The notes below the pieces were generated by a model. The model had not been told where the DNA came from and did no database searches. It saw only the letters and a program-made list of their open reading frames with translations. The position numbers and the translations under genes were made by a program. A DNA stretch of 7,101 nucleotides from Clostridium sp. UBA4108 (GTDB lineage: Bacteria; Bacillota; Clostridia; Clostridiales; Clostridiaceae): NCBI GenBank assembly GCA_002381695.1, contig DFXM01000025.1, forward strand, positions 132,154 through 139,254. Direction: 5' to 3'. Positions 1 through 6,899 of the stretch are shown piece after piece (the first letter of the stretch is position 1; each line of letters starts with the position of its first letter).

Positions 1-29
1 ATGTAGTTCTAAAATCAACAAAACCTAAA

Positions 30-56
30 AATAAAAAAAGACTCATAGAGTCTCTT
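30..56 (-). terminator. Intrinsic terminator after the amidase gene
   Basis: On the minus strand a stem of nine pairs (core AGACTC/GAGTCT at 39-44 and 48-53, extended by A-U pairs and one G-U pair) closes a three-base loop. A run of seven U residues follows. It lies about 60 bases past the amidase stop codon and probably ends that transcript. The remaining bases up to the window edge show no gene. Confidence 0.85.
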
Positions 57-118
57 CAAATTATATATGTATATATTCAAACTAATTCTTATAGTTTTCC
101 ATTTTAATCAAGAGATGT

Positions 119-1303
119 TTATTTTTTAGTCTCAAGGCTAAAAGGAACTCTACTATCTAATCCATTGGCTATAGCTTGACCTATTTTATCAGAACCTAAT
201 TTATCATATAAATCAGTATCAACCTTACTATCTAAAAAGAAACATTCTACTATTATTGCTTCAGAATTAGTGCTATTTAATTCAAATAGGTTTTTAGAAT
301 ATTTTATACCTCTATTCTTGAAGCCTAATTTCTCTAAATTACTTAATATAGCTTTTCCTTTTTTTATAGCCTCGGTAGAATTACTATCATAAACCCACAC
401 TTCACTGCCAATAGCATAATCTTGAACTGTGCTATAAGCTTTATTTAAGTGCACTGAATAAAAGAAATCTGCATTATTGCTATTTGCTTTATTTACACCA
501 TATTTTAAATCATCAACTTGATTTGGTGGATCATGGTATGGTGTACAATCAATGAAGTCAGTAACAGGATTAAGATAATTGAAAGAGCTAGTAAATATTT
601 TTCTAGCTTCCGTAGATTCATCCAGTATTAAACTTGAACCTACAGCCTTAAAATTATGCCCTGCACGACCAGCAAGTTTGTAGTTACGGTCTATTGGAAC
701 AATGGCATTTACTCTTGTCATTAATCCGTTAGCAAAGTTGATTACACCTTGATTATTTTTTGCTGTTAAAAGGCTATTAACACCTTGCTTTGCAGTTGCT
801 ATATCATTAATTTTTTTAGTACTTTCTGCATTAGTAACTAATTTAAGCACATCTGCCATTAGCATCTGTTGATATTTGTCTACTGCTGAGGACCAAGCAG
901 CAGTATAGGGTTTGTTTCCTTCATATGTATCGAAACTTATTACTAAATCCCTAGCTTTGTTTACATCAGTTTGAGGTATACTAGCCTTAGGCTGATTATT
1001 CTTATCAAATAACAGTCCCATAAAATCTTCAAACAATTTTTGTTGCACCATATCTGTTTGTTTTGAAAATTCACCAATAGCCCAAGAAGCGCTACTGCCT
1101 TTTAATTGATTAATTGCATATCTTGCTTTATTTATAGATTCTTGAGTATAGCTATTCTTACATAGAGTTACAGCTTCAAAAGCATTTGCATATAGCTTGT
1201 CCGCACTTGGAGCAGCCGCTATAGCATTTGTGAATGTATTTAATAAGAATAGAACGCATATTACCATACTCATTACTGTAATATTTAGTTTTTTATTCTT
1301 CAT
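119..1303 (-). CDS. Secreted zinc-dependent N-acetylmuramoyl-L-alanine amidase (Amidase_3 family)
   Basis: This 394-aa exported enzyme should cleave the amide bond between N-acetylmuramic acid and L-alanine in peptidoglycan. Residues 1-30 form a signal peptide (KNKK, a hydrophobic core, then AIAAA). Residues 32-200 hold about three helical repeats of the type AKQGVNSLL...NGLMTRVNAI, perhaps for wall targeting. Residues 208-390 are the catalytic domain. Likely zinc ligands are H216 (AGHN), E229 (LILDE) and H285 (SVHLN), and the catalytic glutamate is E353 (IVECFF). The stretches GSEVWVY and FKNRG also resemble clostridial phage endolysin amidases such as CD27L (from memory). ATG at 1303 is preferred because AAAGGAGG (1310-1317) lies six bases upstream; a TTG one codon earlier is worse placed. 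The role could be autolysis, cell separation, or spore or germination lysis; nothing here decides. All catalytic residues are present. Confidence 0.95.
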   Translation of the reverse strand: MKNKKLNITVMSMVICVLFLLNTFTNAIAAAPSADKLYANAFEAVTLCKNSYTQESINKARYAINQLKGSSASWAIGEFSKQTDMVQQKLFEDFMGLLFDKNNQPKASIPQTDVNKARDLVISFDTYEGNKPYTAAWSSAVDKYQQMLMADVLKLVTNAESTKKINDIATAKQGVNSLLTAKNNQGVINFANGLMTRVNAIVPIDRNYKLAGRAGHNFKAVGSSLILDESTEARKIFTSSFNYLNPVTDFIDCTPYHDPPNQVDDLKYGVNKANSNNADFFYSVHLNKAYSTVQDYAIGSEVWVYDSNSTEAIKKGKAILSNLEKLGFKNRGIKYSKNLFELNSTNSEAIIVECFFLDSKVDTDLYDKLGSDKIGQAIANGLDSRVPFSLETKK

Positions 1304-1357
1304 CAAATTCCTCCTTTGTATAATTTAATTTATCACTATCTTAACATTTAATAAAAC

Positions 1358-1388
1358 ATTATACAATAAATCATAAATAATATATAAA
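1358..1388 (-). promoter_or_regulatory. Candidate amidase promoter
   Basis: A perfect TATAAT (minus strand, 1358-1363) lies 55 bases upstream of the amidase start, within TTGTATAATG. The upstream hexamer is poor: TTTATA at 1383-1388 gives a 19-base spacer. In such AT-rich DNA a TATAAT can occur by chance. An alternative promoter is the left arm of the palindrome at 1431-1449, which carries the same TTGTATAATG facing the amidase. Confidence 0.4.
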
Positions 1389-1430
1389 CCTATAATATAT
1401 GTTTAATATATAAGTTGTAATTAAATTTCT

Positions 1431-1524
1431 ACATTATACAAATAGGCTTAAATATAAAATTAGATTAATTAGAACTTCATATTATTCCAATATATCATAA
1501 AATAAAAGCCTATTTGTATAATGT
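1431..1524. repeat. 94-bp palindromic element with perfect 19-bp arms
   Basis: Arms at 1431-1449 and 1506-1524 are perfect inverted copies (right arm AAGCCTATTTGTATAATGT). They flank a 56-base AT-rich centre containing GAACTTCATATTATT (1472-1486). Each arm carries an outward-facing TATAAT. There is no U-tract on either side, so it is not an obvious terminator, although it lies just past the S4-domain gene. It lies upstream of the amidase. A related half-copy is at 6971-7027. It may be a small mobile repeat, a paired promoter/operator, or a processed RNA hairpin. The other sequence in the 263-base gap 1304-1566 is featureless AT-rich DNA. Confidence 0.8.
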
Positions 1525-1566
1525 TTAATTAATATGAATTATCATTATTACCACATATATATAAAT

Positions 1567-2064
1567 TTATAATAGTATAGTTATAGTATCTTTTTCCCTT
1601 ATTTTTGTCTTAGGTTTTACTGTAGTATTATTCACAAGTATTCTTCTGCTCTCTATCCAATGTATTATTTCTCCTCTACTCTTATCACATATTCTCTCTC
1701 CTAAAAATTTATCTATTCTCACGTTGTCAGTAAGCATATTAAGACTAATTTGTATTTTTTCAAATCCTTCAGTTATAAGCTGATTTATTATTAAAATTTC
1801 TTGAAAACTTAATCTGTTTTCTATATACTCAGGGTTGTTCTCCAATTTTGGGATAGCCTTAAACATACTAATTCTTTTATTCCACGTATGACCATTAACA
1901 CATTTATAAATAGCAAAATAGTGAATATTTTTTCCATTTGCATTTTGTCTTCTTTTTAGTGAATCTTCAAAAATCACCTTTTTGCCACAATTATGACAGT
2001 ATCTTTCCTCTTTTTGTACCTCTATATTTAATATCTCCCAATTTAAAGTTAATATATTTTCCAT
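1567..2064 (-). CDS. Zinc-ribbon and S4-domain protein, putative RNA binding
   Basis: The protein is 165 aa. I do not recognise a named gene. Residues 21-62 look like a zinc ribbon, with C23/C26 (CHNC) and C55/H59 (CVNGH) as possible ligands. Residues 115-165 match the S4 RNA-binding fold: RIDKFLGER, then SRGEIIHWIESRRILVNN and a basic/EKDTI end, the pattern seen in ribosomal protein S4 and in pseudouridine synthases. No catalytic domain is attached, so binding to RNA, perhaps rRNA or tRNA, is the most that can be inferred. The start at 2064 is chosen because GGAGGT (2072-2077) lies seven to eight bases upstream; an in-frame ATG at 2094 has no SD and would add ten residues. The gene sits alone behind a long leader (2233-2631) containing a terminator, so attenuation is plausible. 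No clear terminator follows it. Confidence 0.88.
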   Translation of the reverse strand: MENILTLNWEILNIEVQKEERYCHNCGKKVIFEDSLKRRQNANGKNIHYFAIYKCVNGHTWNKRISMFKAIPKLENNPEYIENRLSFQEILIINQLITEGFEKIQISLNMLTDNVRIDKFLGERICDKSRGEIIHWIESRRILVNNTTVKPKTKIREKDTITILL

Positions 2065-2071
2065 ATTCCTT

Positions 2072-2077
2072 ACCTCC
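2072..2077 (-). promoter_or_regulatory. Ribosome binding site that sets the S4-gene start
   Basis: GGAGGT on the minus strand lies seven bases before ATG 2064 and downstream of the longer-frame ATG at 2094, so it supports the shorter protein. Two other SD-like sequences occur upstream, at 2164-2171 (GGAAGGAG) and 2222-2231 (GAGAGGAGGG). Confidence 0.8.
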
Positions 2078-2173
2078 ATATATTCTAAATTCATGGCAAG
2101 GAATATAAATATTGTTTATATTTATTTGTTGTTTTGGTAATGATTTCATCTTTAAATTTTATACTCCTTCCAT

Positions 2174-2212
2174 TTAACGATTACAATTCATTACCTTATT
2201 TGATGGTGTCAT
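2174..2212 (-). CDS. Possible 12-codon leader ORF (second of two similar starts)
   Basis: An ATG at 2212 sits nine to ten bases past a strong SD (AGGAGG at 2223-2228) and reads MTPSNKVMNCNR before a stop. The SD-ATG block resembles the one at 2582-2620: TGATGGTGTCATA (2201-2213, plus strand) differs at one base from TGATGGTTTCATA (2591-2603). It may be a leader peptide, or the remnant of a gene start. It lies between the leader terminator and the S4-domain gene. There is no direct evidence that it is translated. Confidence 0.3.
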   Translation of the reverse strand: MTPSNKVMNCNR

Positions 2213-2232
2213 ATAGTATTTCCCTCCTCTCT

Positions 2233-2515
2233 TGTAGTGCACCCTTTAGTTAATAAAGCTATAAAATTAAAAAGGCCGTAAGAAGGCATATCTTCTTACA
2301 GCTCTTAGTATTGTTTTTGAAATTTTCTACCCTAGAATCATTACTAAATAGACCATAGTTATCTAGAATCTCCACTCTTAAGAAGAGTTCATAATCCTAG
2401 AATTCCTTGGTAATCATAATTTTTCTATATTAAAAGTAGAAACCATCTATAAAATCTAATACTGAAATGCAAGTTATCTCCTACATTGCTTTATTTCATA
2501 AAAGAGTACACTAAA
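2233..2515. repeat. Imperfect 27/28-bp inverted repeat bounding a 283-bp segment
   Basis: The left arm is 2233-2259 (begins TGTAGTGCACCCTTT). The right arm is the complement of 2488-2515 (begins TTTAGTGTACTCTTT). Twelve of the first 15 and all of the last eight bases agree, with a short gapped middle. No target duplication is visible at the outer edges, and no transposase fragment lies inside. The TGTAGTGCACCC end is loosely reminiscent of some IS3-family ends (from memory, unverified). The same arms form the long-range RNA helix described for the leader. Confidence 0.55.
2264..2302 (-). terminator. Intrinsic terminator inside the leader
   Basis: On the minus strand GCTGTAAGAAG (2292-2302) pairs with CTTCTTACGGC (2275-2285) in an 11-pair stem with one G-U and a six-base loop. 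CTTTTTAATTTT follows. This is the strongest terminator in the window. It lies 200 bases before the S4-gene start and about 330 bases after the predicted transcription start, so the upstream transcript would either end here as a short RNA or read through into the S4 gene. Confidence 0.85.
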
Positions 2516-2581
2516 CTAACCTAATTAGCATTAGCCAAAAAGCTCTCTTAGAAAATTTTATTCACTTAAGTTTAGCGAATA

Positions 2582-2602
2582 TTAGCAATGTGATGGTTTC
2601 AT
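2582..2602 (-). CDS. Possible six-codon leader peptide MKPSHC
   Basis: AAAGGAGG (2613-2620) lies ten bases before ATG 2602, which reads MKPSHC and then TAA. The SD is as good as that of any full gene here and closely follows a predicted promoter. The stop overlaps the base of a hairpin (2559-2581). Its first codons resemble the later start at 2212 (MTPSN). It could be a regulatory leader peptide, or the relic of a truncated gene. The downstream sequence is full of stops in all frames and shows no decayed protein that I recognise. Confidence 0.35.
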   Translation of the reverse strand: MKPSHC

Positions 2603-2637
2603 AACCTACACTCCTCCTTTACTACAATATTATTTTT

Positions 2638-2666
2638 ATAATAACATAATTAAATAGAATATTCAA
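2638..2666 (-). promoter_or_regulatory. Predicted sigma-A-type promoter for the leader and S4-gene unit
   Basis: On the minus strand TTGAAT (2661-2666) and TATTAT (2638-2643) are separated by exactly 17 bases. This matches the consensus TTGACA/TATAAT at four and five of six positions. It lies just past the hydrolase terminator and just before the SD at 2613-2620, giving an expected start near 2631. The position between a terminator and an SD supports it more than the hexamers do. Confidence 0.6.
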
Positions 2667-2674
2667 TATATTTC

Positions 2675-2708
2675 AAAAATAACTTTTAGTGTCTAAATTT
2701 ACACCAAA
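2675..2708 (-). terminator. Likely intrinsic terminator after the hydrolase gene
   Basis: Minus-strand TTTGGTGT (2701-2708) pairs with ACACTAAA (2685-2692), including one G-U, around an eight-base loop. More pairs are possible below a C-A mismatch. AAGTTATTTTT follows. The stem is AU-rich and the U-tract is interrupted, so it may be leaky. It lies about 30 bases past the hydrolase stop. Confidence 0.6.
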
Positions 2709-2735
2709 GGCTCTAAAGTATTTATTTTATTATGT

Positions 2736-3593
2736 TTAATCTTCAATAAACTTTACTAACTCTTCATTAAATTTCTCCTTCTCTTCCCAAAACAAACCAT
2801 GGCCACTATTTTCAAAAGGTATAAGTTTAGAATTCTTAATTTCTTTCTCCTGTGCTATTGCTAATTGGAAGAAGCAAACTTTATCATGAATGCCATGGAA
2901 AATCACAGTAGGAACATGTATTTCTTTTAAATCTGAGAATAGTGTCTCATCTCTCAGTGAAATTGCTACTTTTGCTGTGGACCATCCTGCTGCTTGCAAT
3001 CCCATTTGGAAGAACCAATCTGAAAATGGTGCTGTTATATATTGAAAGAAAAACATATCTCCAAATCCTTCTAACATTTTAGGTCTGTCATTATAAGTAT
3101 CTTGAATTATCTTATCCATAGCTTCTTTATCTTGTCCATAAGGAAAATCTGGACGTTTAATAAAACTTGGAGCCGCTGCTGCAAAAAGAGCAAGCTTTGA
3201 TACTCCATAACCATTGTGACGAGCCATATACCTAATAGAAATAGCTCCACCTACAGAATGTCCTGCTAATGTAAAATCTTTTAATTTAAGTGCTTCAACT
3301 ATACATCTAATATCGTCAGCTAGTCTGTCATAATTGTATCCTGACCAAGGTTTATCCGAATTACCAAAACCTCTAATATCAATTCCTATACATCTATAGC
3401 CCATTTTGGGAAGTTTATTAAATTGATATTCAAAGAGATTATGGTTTGCTGGCCAGCCATGTATAAACAATATGGTTTTATATGCATCTGGATTAATATC
3501 CTCTACATAAATTTTTACTGTTGGTTCTACTTTAACATAGTATCCCAAAGGTATTCCTCCATAATAAAATTCTTTCATTAACATGTTATTCAT
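2736..3593 (-). CDS. Alpha/beta hydrolase
   Basis: This 285-aa cytoplasmic protein has the complete alpha/beta hydrolase set. The oxyanion-hole motif HGWPANH is at 45-51, the DIRGFGNSDKP stretch at 72-82, nucleophile S113 in GHSVGG, acid D237 in HGIHDK, and H265 in NSGHGLF. A cap region with many aromatics (150-205) probably sets substrate choice. The length and motifs fit the group often annotated as non-heme chloroperoxidase, arylesterase or haloalkane-dehalogenase-like, but the substrate cannot be read from the sequence. No SD precedes the ATG at 3593 or the in-frame ATGs at residues 4 and 6, which is unusual here, so the exact start is uncertain. It follows the kinase gene after 171 bases without a strong terminator between them and is followed by its own terminator. 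Confidence 0.93.
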   Translation of the reverse strand: MNNMLMKEFYYGGIPLGYYVKVEPTVKIYVEDINPDAYKTILFIHGWPANHNLFEYQFNKLPKMGYRCIGIDIRGFGNSDKPWSGYNYDRLADDIRCIVEALKLKDFTLAGHSVGGAISIRYMARHNGYGVSKLALFAAAAPSFIKRPDFPYGQDKEAMDKIIQDTYNDRPKMLEGFGDMFFFQYITAPFSDWFFQMGLQAAGWSTAKVAISLRDETLFSDLKEIHVPTVIFHGIHDKVCFFQLAIAQEKEIKNSKLIPFENSGHGLFWEEKEKFNEELVKFIED

Positions 3594-3764
3594 TAAATAT
3601 AAATAGGTGAGCTATTGTAAGAATATTTCCATATGTCTTATAGCAATTTTAACTTAAACAGATTACTCTGTATCAACAGCTTCATTGGTAAGAAAATTAT
3701 CTTTTAGTTTACAAGATCTTTGTTATAAATAGGAAAGTAGTCCCTTGTTATTCCTCCAATATAA

Positions 3765-6700
3765 TTAATTTCTCATTTTAATTGGAATATTGAAGGTAAC
3801 ATTAGTTCCCTCTCCCTCTATGCTTTTAATTGACAACCCTTGTCCATATTCATTAAGAAGCCTCTTATTAACATTTTTCAATCCAATACTACCTGTTAAG
3901 TTGTTATTATCTAGTAAACTTTTCAACTTTTCAGTAGATATCCCTAATCCATCATCATGAACAATAACTTCAAGAGTATTATTATTAATAGTTACAGATA
4001 TCCATACAGTTCCTCCAGAAATACGCTTCATGAGGCCATGACGTATTGAATTTTCAACTATTGGTTGGATTATTAATGCAGGTATATGGTATCCTAAAAC
4101 TTCATCTCCAACATCAAATTCAACCTTAAGTCTATCTCCAAATCGTGCTTTTTCAAGTTCTATATAGGATTTAACGAGAGATATCTCCTTTCTTAAACTG
4201 ATATGTAAATTATATGGGTCAAGGTCAAGGTTACAACGTAAATAATTGCTTAATTCGCCAATGAGCCTTCCAGCTCTCTCTCCATCACTATAGCACAAGA
4301 ACATGATTACACTTAAGGCATTATATAAAAAATGTGGTTTTATCTGAAATTGTAAAAATATTGTCTCAACTTTAATAGCTTCCTTTATGGCTTCTTTCAT
4401 TTTTTCAAGGGTCCCTACCCTGGCCTTTAACTCTTTACCATTAAAAGGTTTAACCAAAAAATCATTTGCACCAGCTTCAAGTCCAGTAGCTATATCCTCT
4501 GAAGTATTTCTCACAGTCATAAGTAGTATAGGTAACTCAAAAATTCTATATTCTTGCCTAATCTTTTTACACACCTCATAACCTGAGAGACCAGGCATCA
4601 TCACATCAAGTAATACTACGGATATATCTTTATGAATTTTTATTAGTTCTAAGGCTTTAAAGCCATCGTAGGCAATTAATATCTCATATTTCTCCTCATT
4701 AAATATCTCCTGCAGCACTTTAATATTAGAAACCTCATCATCAACAATTAAAAATTTAACCTTTTTAAGATTAACTTTATTATAGTTATCCTTCATTTCT
4801 ACACTAGAAAGTTCTCTATTATCATGCCTAACATTGATATTTTTACTTTTATTCTTTCGCTTTTCTTCATTTTGTTTTTTCTTTTGCTCTTCATTAGCTA
4901 CAGGAATTTTCACAACAAAGATTGAACCTAAATCAGGTTTTGACCACTTTAAATACAAATCTCCATCTAGATTTGAAGCAAGTAATTTTGAAATAGAAAG
5001 CCCTAGTCCAGAAGAAGTATATTCAGTAAAATTTACATCTTGATTATGTTTATTTTCTATAAAAAGCTCCTTCTGAGCATTTTCATCAATTCCTATACCC
5101 GTATCTACAATACTTATATGTATGAAATCGTCTATCTTCTCTGCACTAATTTCCACATAGCCTTTTTCAGTATATTTAAGAGAATTGCTTATGAGATTTA
5201 CAATAATTTGCTTAAATCTATTTTCATCTGTATAGATGTAATAAATTCCTACTGGTATACTATTTATCAGTTTTATACTATCATCTTTTCGCATGTATTT
5301 TAAAACCTCAATCATAGCTTGTACAGTCCCATTGATATCAAATATCTTTTTATTTAATCTAATGCTTCTAGTTTTCAAACTTTGAAAATCAATTATGTCA
5401 TTTACTAGGCTAGAAAGCCTTGTTGCCATAGAAACTATATGAGATAAATTTTCTTCTTGCCTTTCTGTCATAGAACCTTCATTGGAAGTCAATGTAGCTT
5501 CAGCAATGTTTATTATGCCATGTAAGGGGGTCTTAAATTCATGAGAGGTATTTATTAAAAATTCGTCTTTTATTTTATCTGTGGCTATTAACTTACGGCT
5601 CATGATTTCTAACTCTATATAGGCCTTTCTGTATTGCCCTAGAAGCATAGTAGCTATTCCAATCAATAAGAACAATAAAGTAAATAAGTGTATGATATTG
5701 TTAGTTATTATAGAATAGTAATAAAGTATATTGCTAACATATTGAAACATAATAATCATGATTCCCACCAATATAAAGAAGGCATTTTTTCTATTTAAAT
5801 AATTGTATTTTTCATAGATAATAGCTCTTAAAATTAAAGCTGCTATGAAAAAATAGATTGATACACTTGATAGTGCTGTAATTTTTTCTATTATATAAGT
5901 TATGTTTATAGGTGAGAGTAAAGCTAATGTAATATTAATGGACATAGTAATTATTATAAATCTAAGAGTTTTAATAGGTATAAGGCTTTCATCTATTTCA
6001 CTTATAAATAAACTTGTTAAAATTAAATTCAAACACACAGCGGCTATCTTTACTTTTATAATTATCATAAAAGGAATCATAGTAAAAATCTGATTAAAGA
6101 TTTTTTCGTTACTGGTAGCAATAATATAAACATAAACCATACAGGAAATACTGAAGTATAAAAACCTCTTATCATCCTTTTTTTTAGTGTAAATTCCAAG
6201 ATAATAAATACCTGTTAATAAAAGAAAGGATATACACATAGTATCCAAGGTATTTAACTTAAACTTATAATCCAATATATTTTTATCATTTCCCAAATAG
6301 ATACTCTGTATAATTCCACCATTATAATAGTCTAGATTGGCTACTTGAATGATGATATCTATGGTGCTTCCTTCATAAGGGAAAAAATTAACCTGTGGTA
6401 TTACATTTCCTATATATCCCTCTTCAAAGCTCAGAGATGGATTTCCACTACCGCCTATCTCTTTTCCATTTACAAAAATCCTATCTGAGGTTCTTATGTT
6501 TATTGTCTTTAGTCCATACATCTGAACATTGTGATTTACTTTAATCTTAAGTCTATATGTTCCCACACCTTTATCAGAAATTATATTCTTCATATCCTTG
6601 GTGTGCCATGGATTGGGAACCTTTATATAGAAATCTGGTAATAATAATTTATCCTTAAAATCTATAGGAGATAAAAGTTTGTTAGGATAAAATTCCCAAT

Positions 6701-6893
6701 CACCATTAAGCTTTACATTTCCATTTTTACTAAAATTCCAATTAGTAAGATCCATAACCCCATTTTCACATAAGGGAGCCTCAATAGTAGAATTCTTGTT
6801 TATAAGCTGACCTATAATTATAATAACAACGATTATTGATACAGCAATAATTTTTCTTATAGAATTATTTTTCATTTTTCTATGAATCCTCAC
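3765..6893 (-). CDS. Membrane hybrid histidine kinase: 7TMR-DISM sensor, HisKA-HATPase, receiver, LytS-type kinase
   Basis: This 1042-aa sensor kinase reads, in order: signal anchor (about 12-31); an extracytoplasmic jelly-roll-like domain (about 40-205, with NGDWEFYP and FVNGKEIGGSG); about seven membrane segments (215-420); HisKA with H451 (NTSHEFKTPL); HATPase with N570, DTGIGI (597-602) and GLGLSI (629-634); a Lys/Glu/Asn-rich linker (668-710); a receiver with D718/D719, phosphoacceptor D763 (LLDVMMP), T793 and K815; then a His_kinase/LytS module with H854 (IKPHFLYNAL), N948, DDGLGI (980-985) and GSIGLKNV. Both kinase modules look intact. The ligand is unknown; such domains in other proteins have been linked to carbohydrate-like signals. 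No output regulator is adjacent. The frame opens with GTG 6893, but ATG 6875 is equally plausible: GAGTGAGG lies 12 bases before it. A half-copy of the palindrome lies upstream. Confidence 0.95.
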   Translation of the reverse strand: MRIHRKMKNNSIRKIIAVSIIVVIIIIGQLINKNSTIEAPLCENGVMDLTNWNFSKNGNVKLNGDWEFYPNKLLSPIDFKDKLLLPDFYIKVPNPWHTKDMKNIISDKGVGTYRLKIKVNHNVQMYGLKTINIRTSDRIFVNGKEIGGSGNPSLSFEEGYIGNVIPQVNFFPYEGSTIDIIIQVANLDYYNGGIIQSIYLGNDKNILDYKFKLNTLDTMCISFLLLTGIYYLGIYTKKKDDKRFLYFSISCMVYVYIIATSNEKIFNQIFTMIPFMIIIKVKIAAVCLNLILTSLFISEIDESLIPIKTLRFIIITMSINITLALLSPINITYIIEKITALSSVSIYFFIAALILRAIIYEKYNYLNRKNAFFILVGIMIIMFQYVSNILYYYSIITNNIIHLFTLLFLLIGIATMLLGQYRKAYIELEIMSRKLIATDKIKDEFLINTSHEFKTPLHGIINIAEATLTSNEGSMTERQEENLSHIVSMATRLSSLVNDIIDFQSLKTRSIRLNKKIFDINGTVQAMIEVLKYMRKDDSIKLINSIPVGIYYIYTDENRFKQIIVNLISNSLKYTEKGYVEISAEKIDDFIHISIVDTGIGIDENAQKELFIENKHNQDVNFTEYTSSGLGLSISKLLASNLDGDLYLKWSKPDLGSIFVVKIPVANEEQKKKQNEEKRKNKSKNINVRHDNRELSSVEMKDNYNKVNLKKVKFLIVDDEVSNIKVLQEIFNEEKYEILIAYDGFKALELIKIHKDISVVLLDVMMPGLSGYEVCKKIRQEYRIFELPILLMTVRNTSEDIATGLEAGANDFLVKPFNGKELKARVGTLEKMKEAIKEAIKVETIFLQFQIKPHFLYNALSVIMFLCYSDGERAGRLIGELSNYLRCNLDLDPYNLHISLRKEISLVKSYIELEKARFGDRLKVEFDVGDEVLGYHIPALIIQPIVENSIRHGLMKRISGGTVWISVTINNNTLEVIVHDDGLGISTEKLKSLLDNNNLTGSIGLKNVNKRLLNEYGQGLSIKSIEGEGTNVTFNIPIKMRN

Positions 6894-6899
6894 TCTCTT

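Larger units (their letters stand above)
2233..2631 (-). ncRNA. Putative structured leader RNA or attenuator upstream of the S4-domain gene
   Basis: Starting at a predicted promoter (2638-2666), the minus-strand RNA contains a six-codon ORF with SD, a hairpin over its stop (2559-2581, eight pairs), a hairpin ACTCTT/AAGAGT (within 2374-2388), and an intrinsic terminator (2264-2302). Two segments can form a long-range helix: 2501-2513 with 2235-2247 (13 continuous pairs, two of them G-U) and 2488-2495 with 2252-2259 (eight pairs). The C/T differences between the arms are kept as G-U only on the minus strand, which favours an RNA role over a purely DNA repeat. The segment 2379-2386 (minus TCTTCTTA) can also pair with the terminator's 5' arm (2291-2298), a possible antiterminator. 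I recognise no T-box, SAM, c-di-GMP, lysine or glycine riboswitch consensus. An alternative is a 283-bp MITE-like insertion. Confidence 0.45.

Noticed and set aside
2064..2094. Longer start for the S4-domain protein at 2094
   Set aside because: It has no SD, whereas GGAGGT is ideally placed for ATG 2064 and lies inside the extra codons.
1991..2149. A 52-codon minus-strand ORF overlapping the start of the S4-domain gene in another frame
   Set aside because: The nearest SD (2164-2171) is 14 bases from the ATG, the product resembles nothing I know, and over half lies within the well-supported S4-domain gene.
2233..2250. A T-box sequence suggested by AAAGGGTGCAC on the minus strand
   Set aside because: It lacks the TGGNACCGCG core and lies after, not before, the terminator.
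2260..2600. Group I or group II intron or IStron remnant in the leader region
   Set aside because: I found no group I P7/S-type core, no group II domain V and no transposase coding trace.
3658..3671. Stem ACAGA/TCTGT between the kinase and the hydrolase as a terminator
   Set aside because: It has only five pairs and no proper U-tract on the minus strand.
4387..6093. Several plus-strand open frames opposite the kinase gene (4387-4581, 4834-5043, 5040-5303, 5902-6093)
   Set aside because: All are antisense shadows of a long gene with clear conserved domains, and their products are low-complexity.
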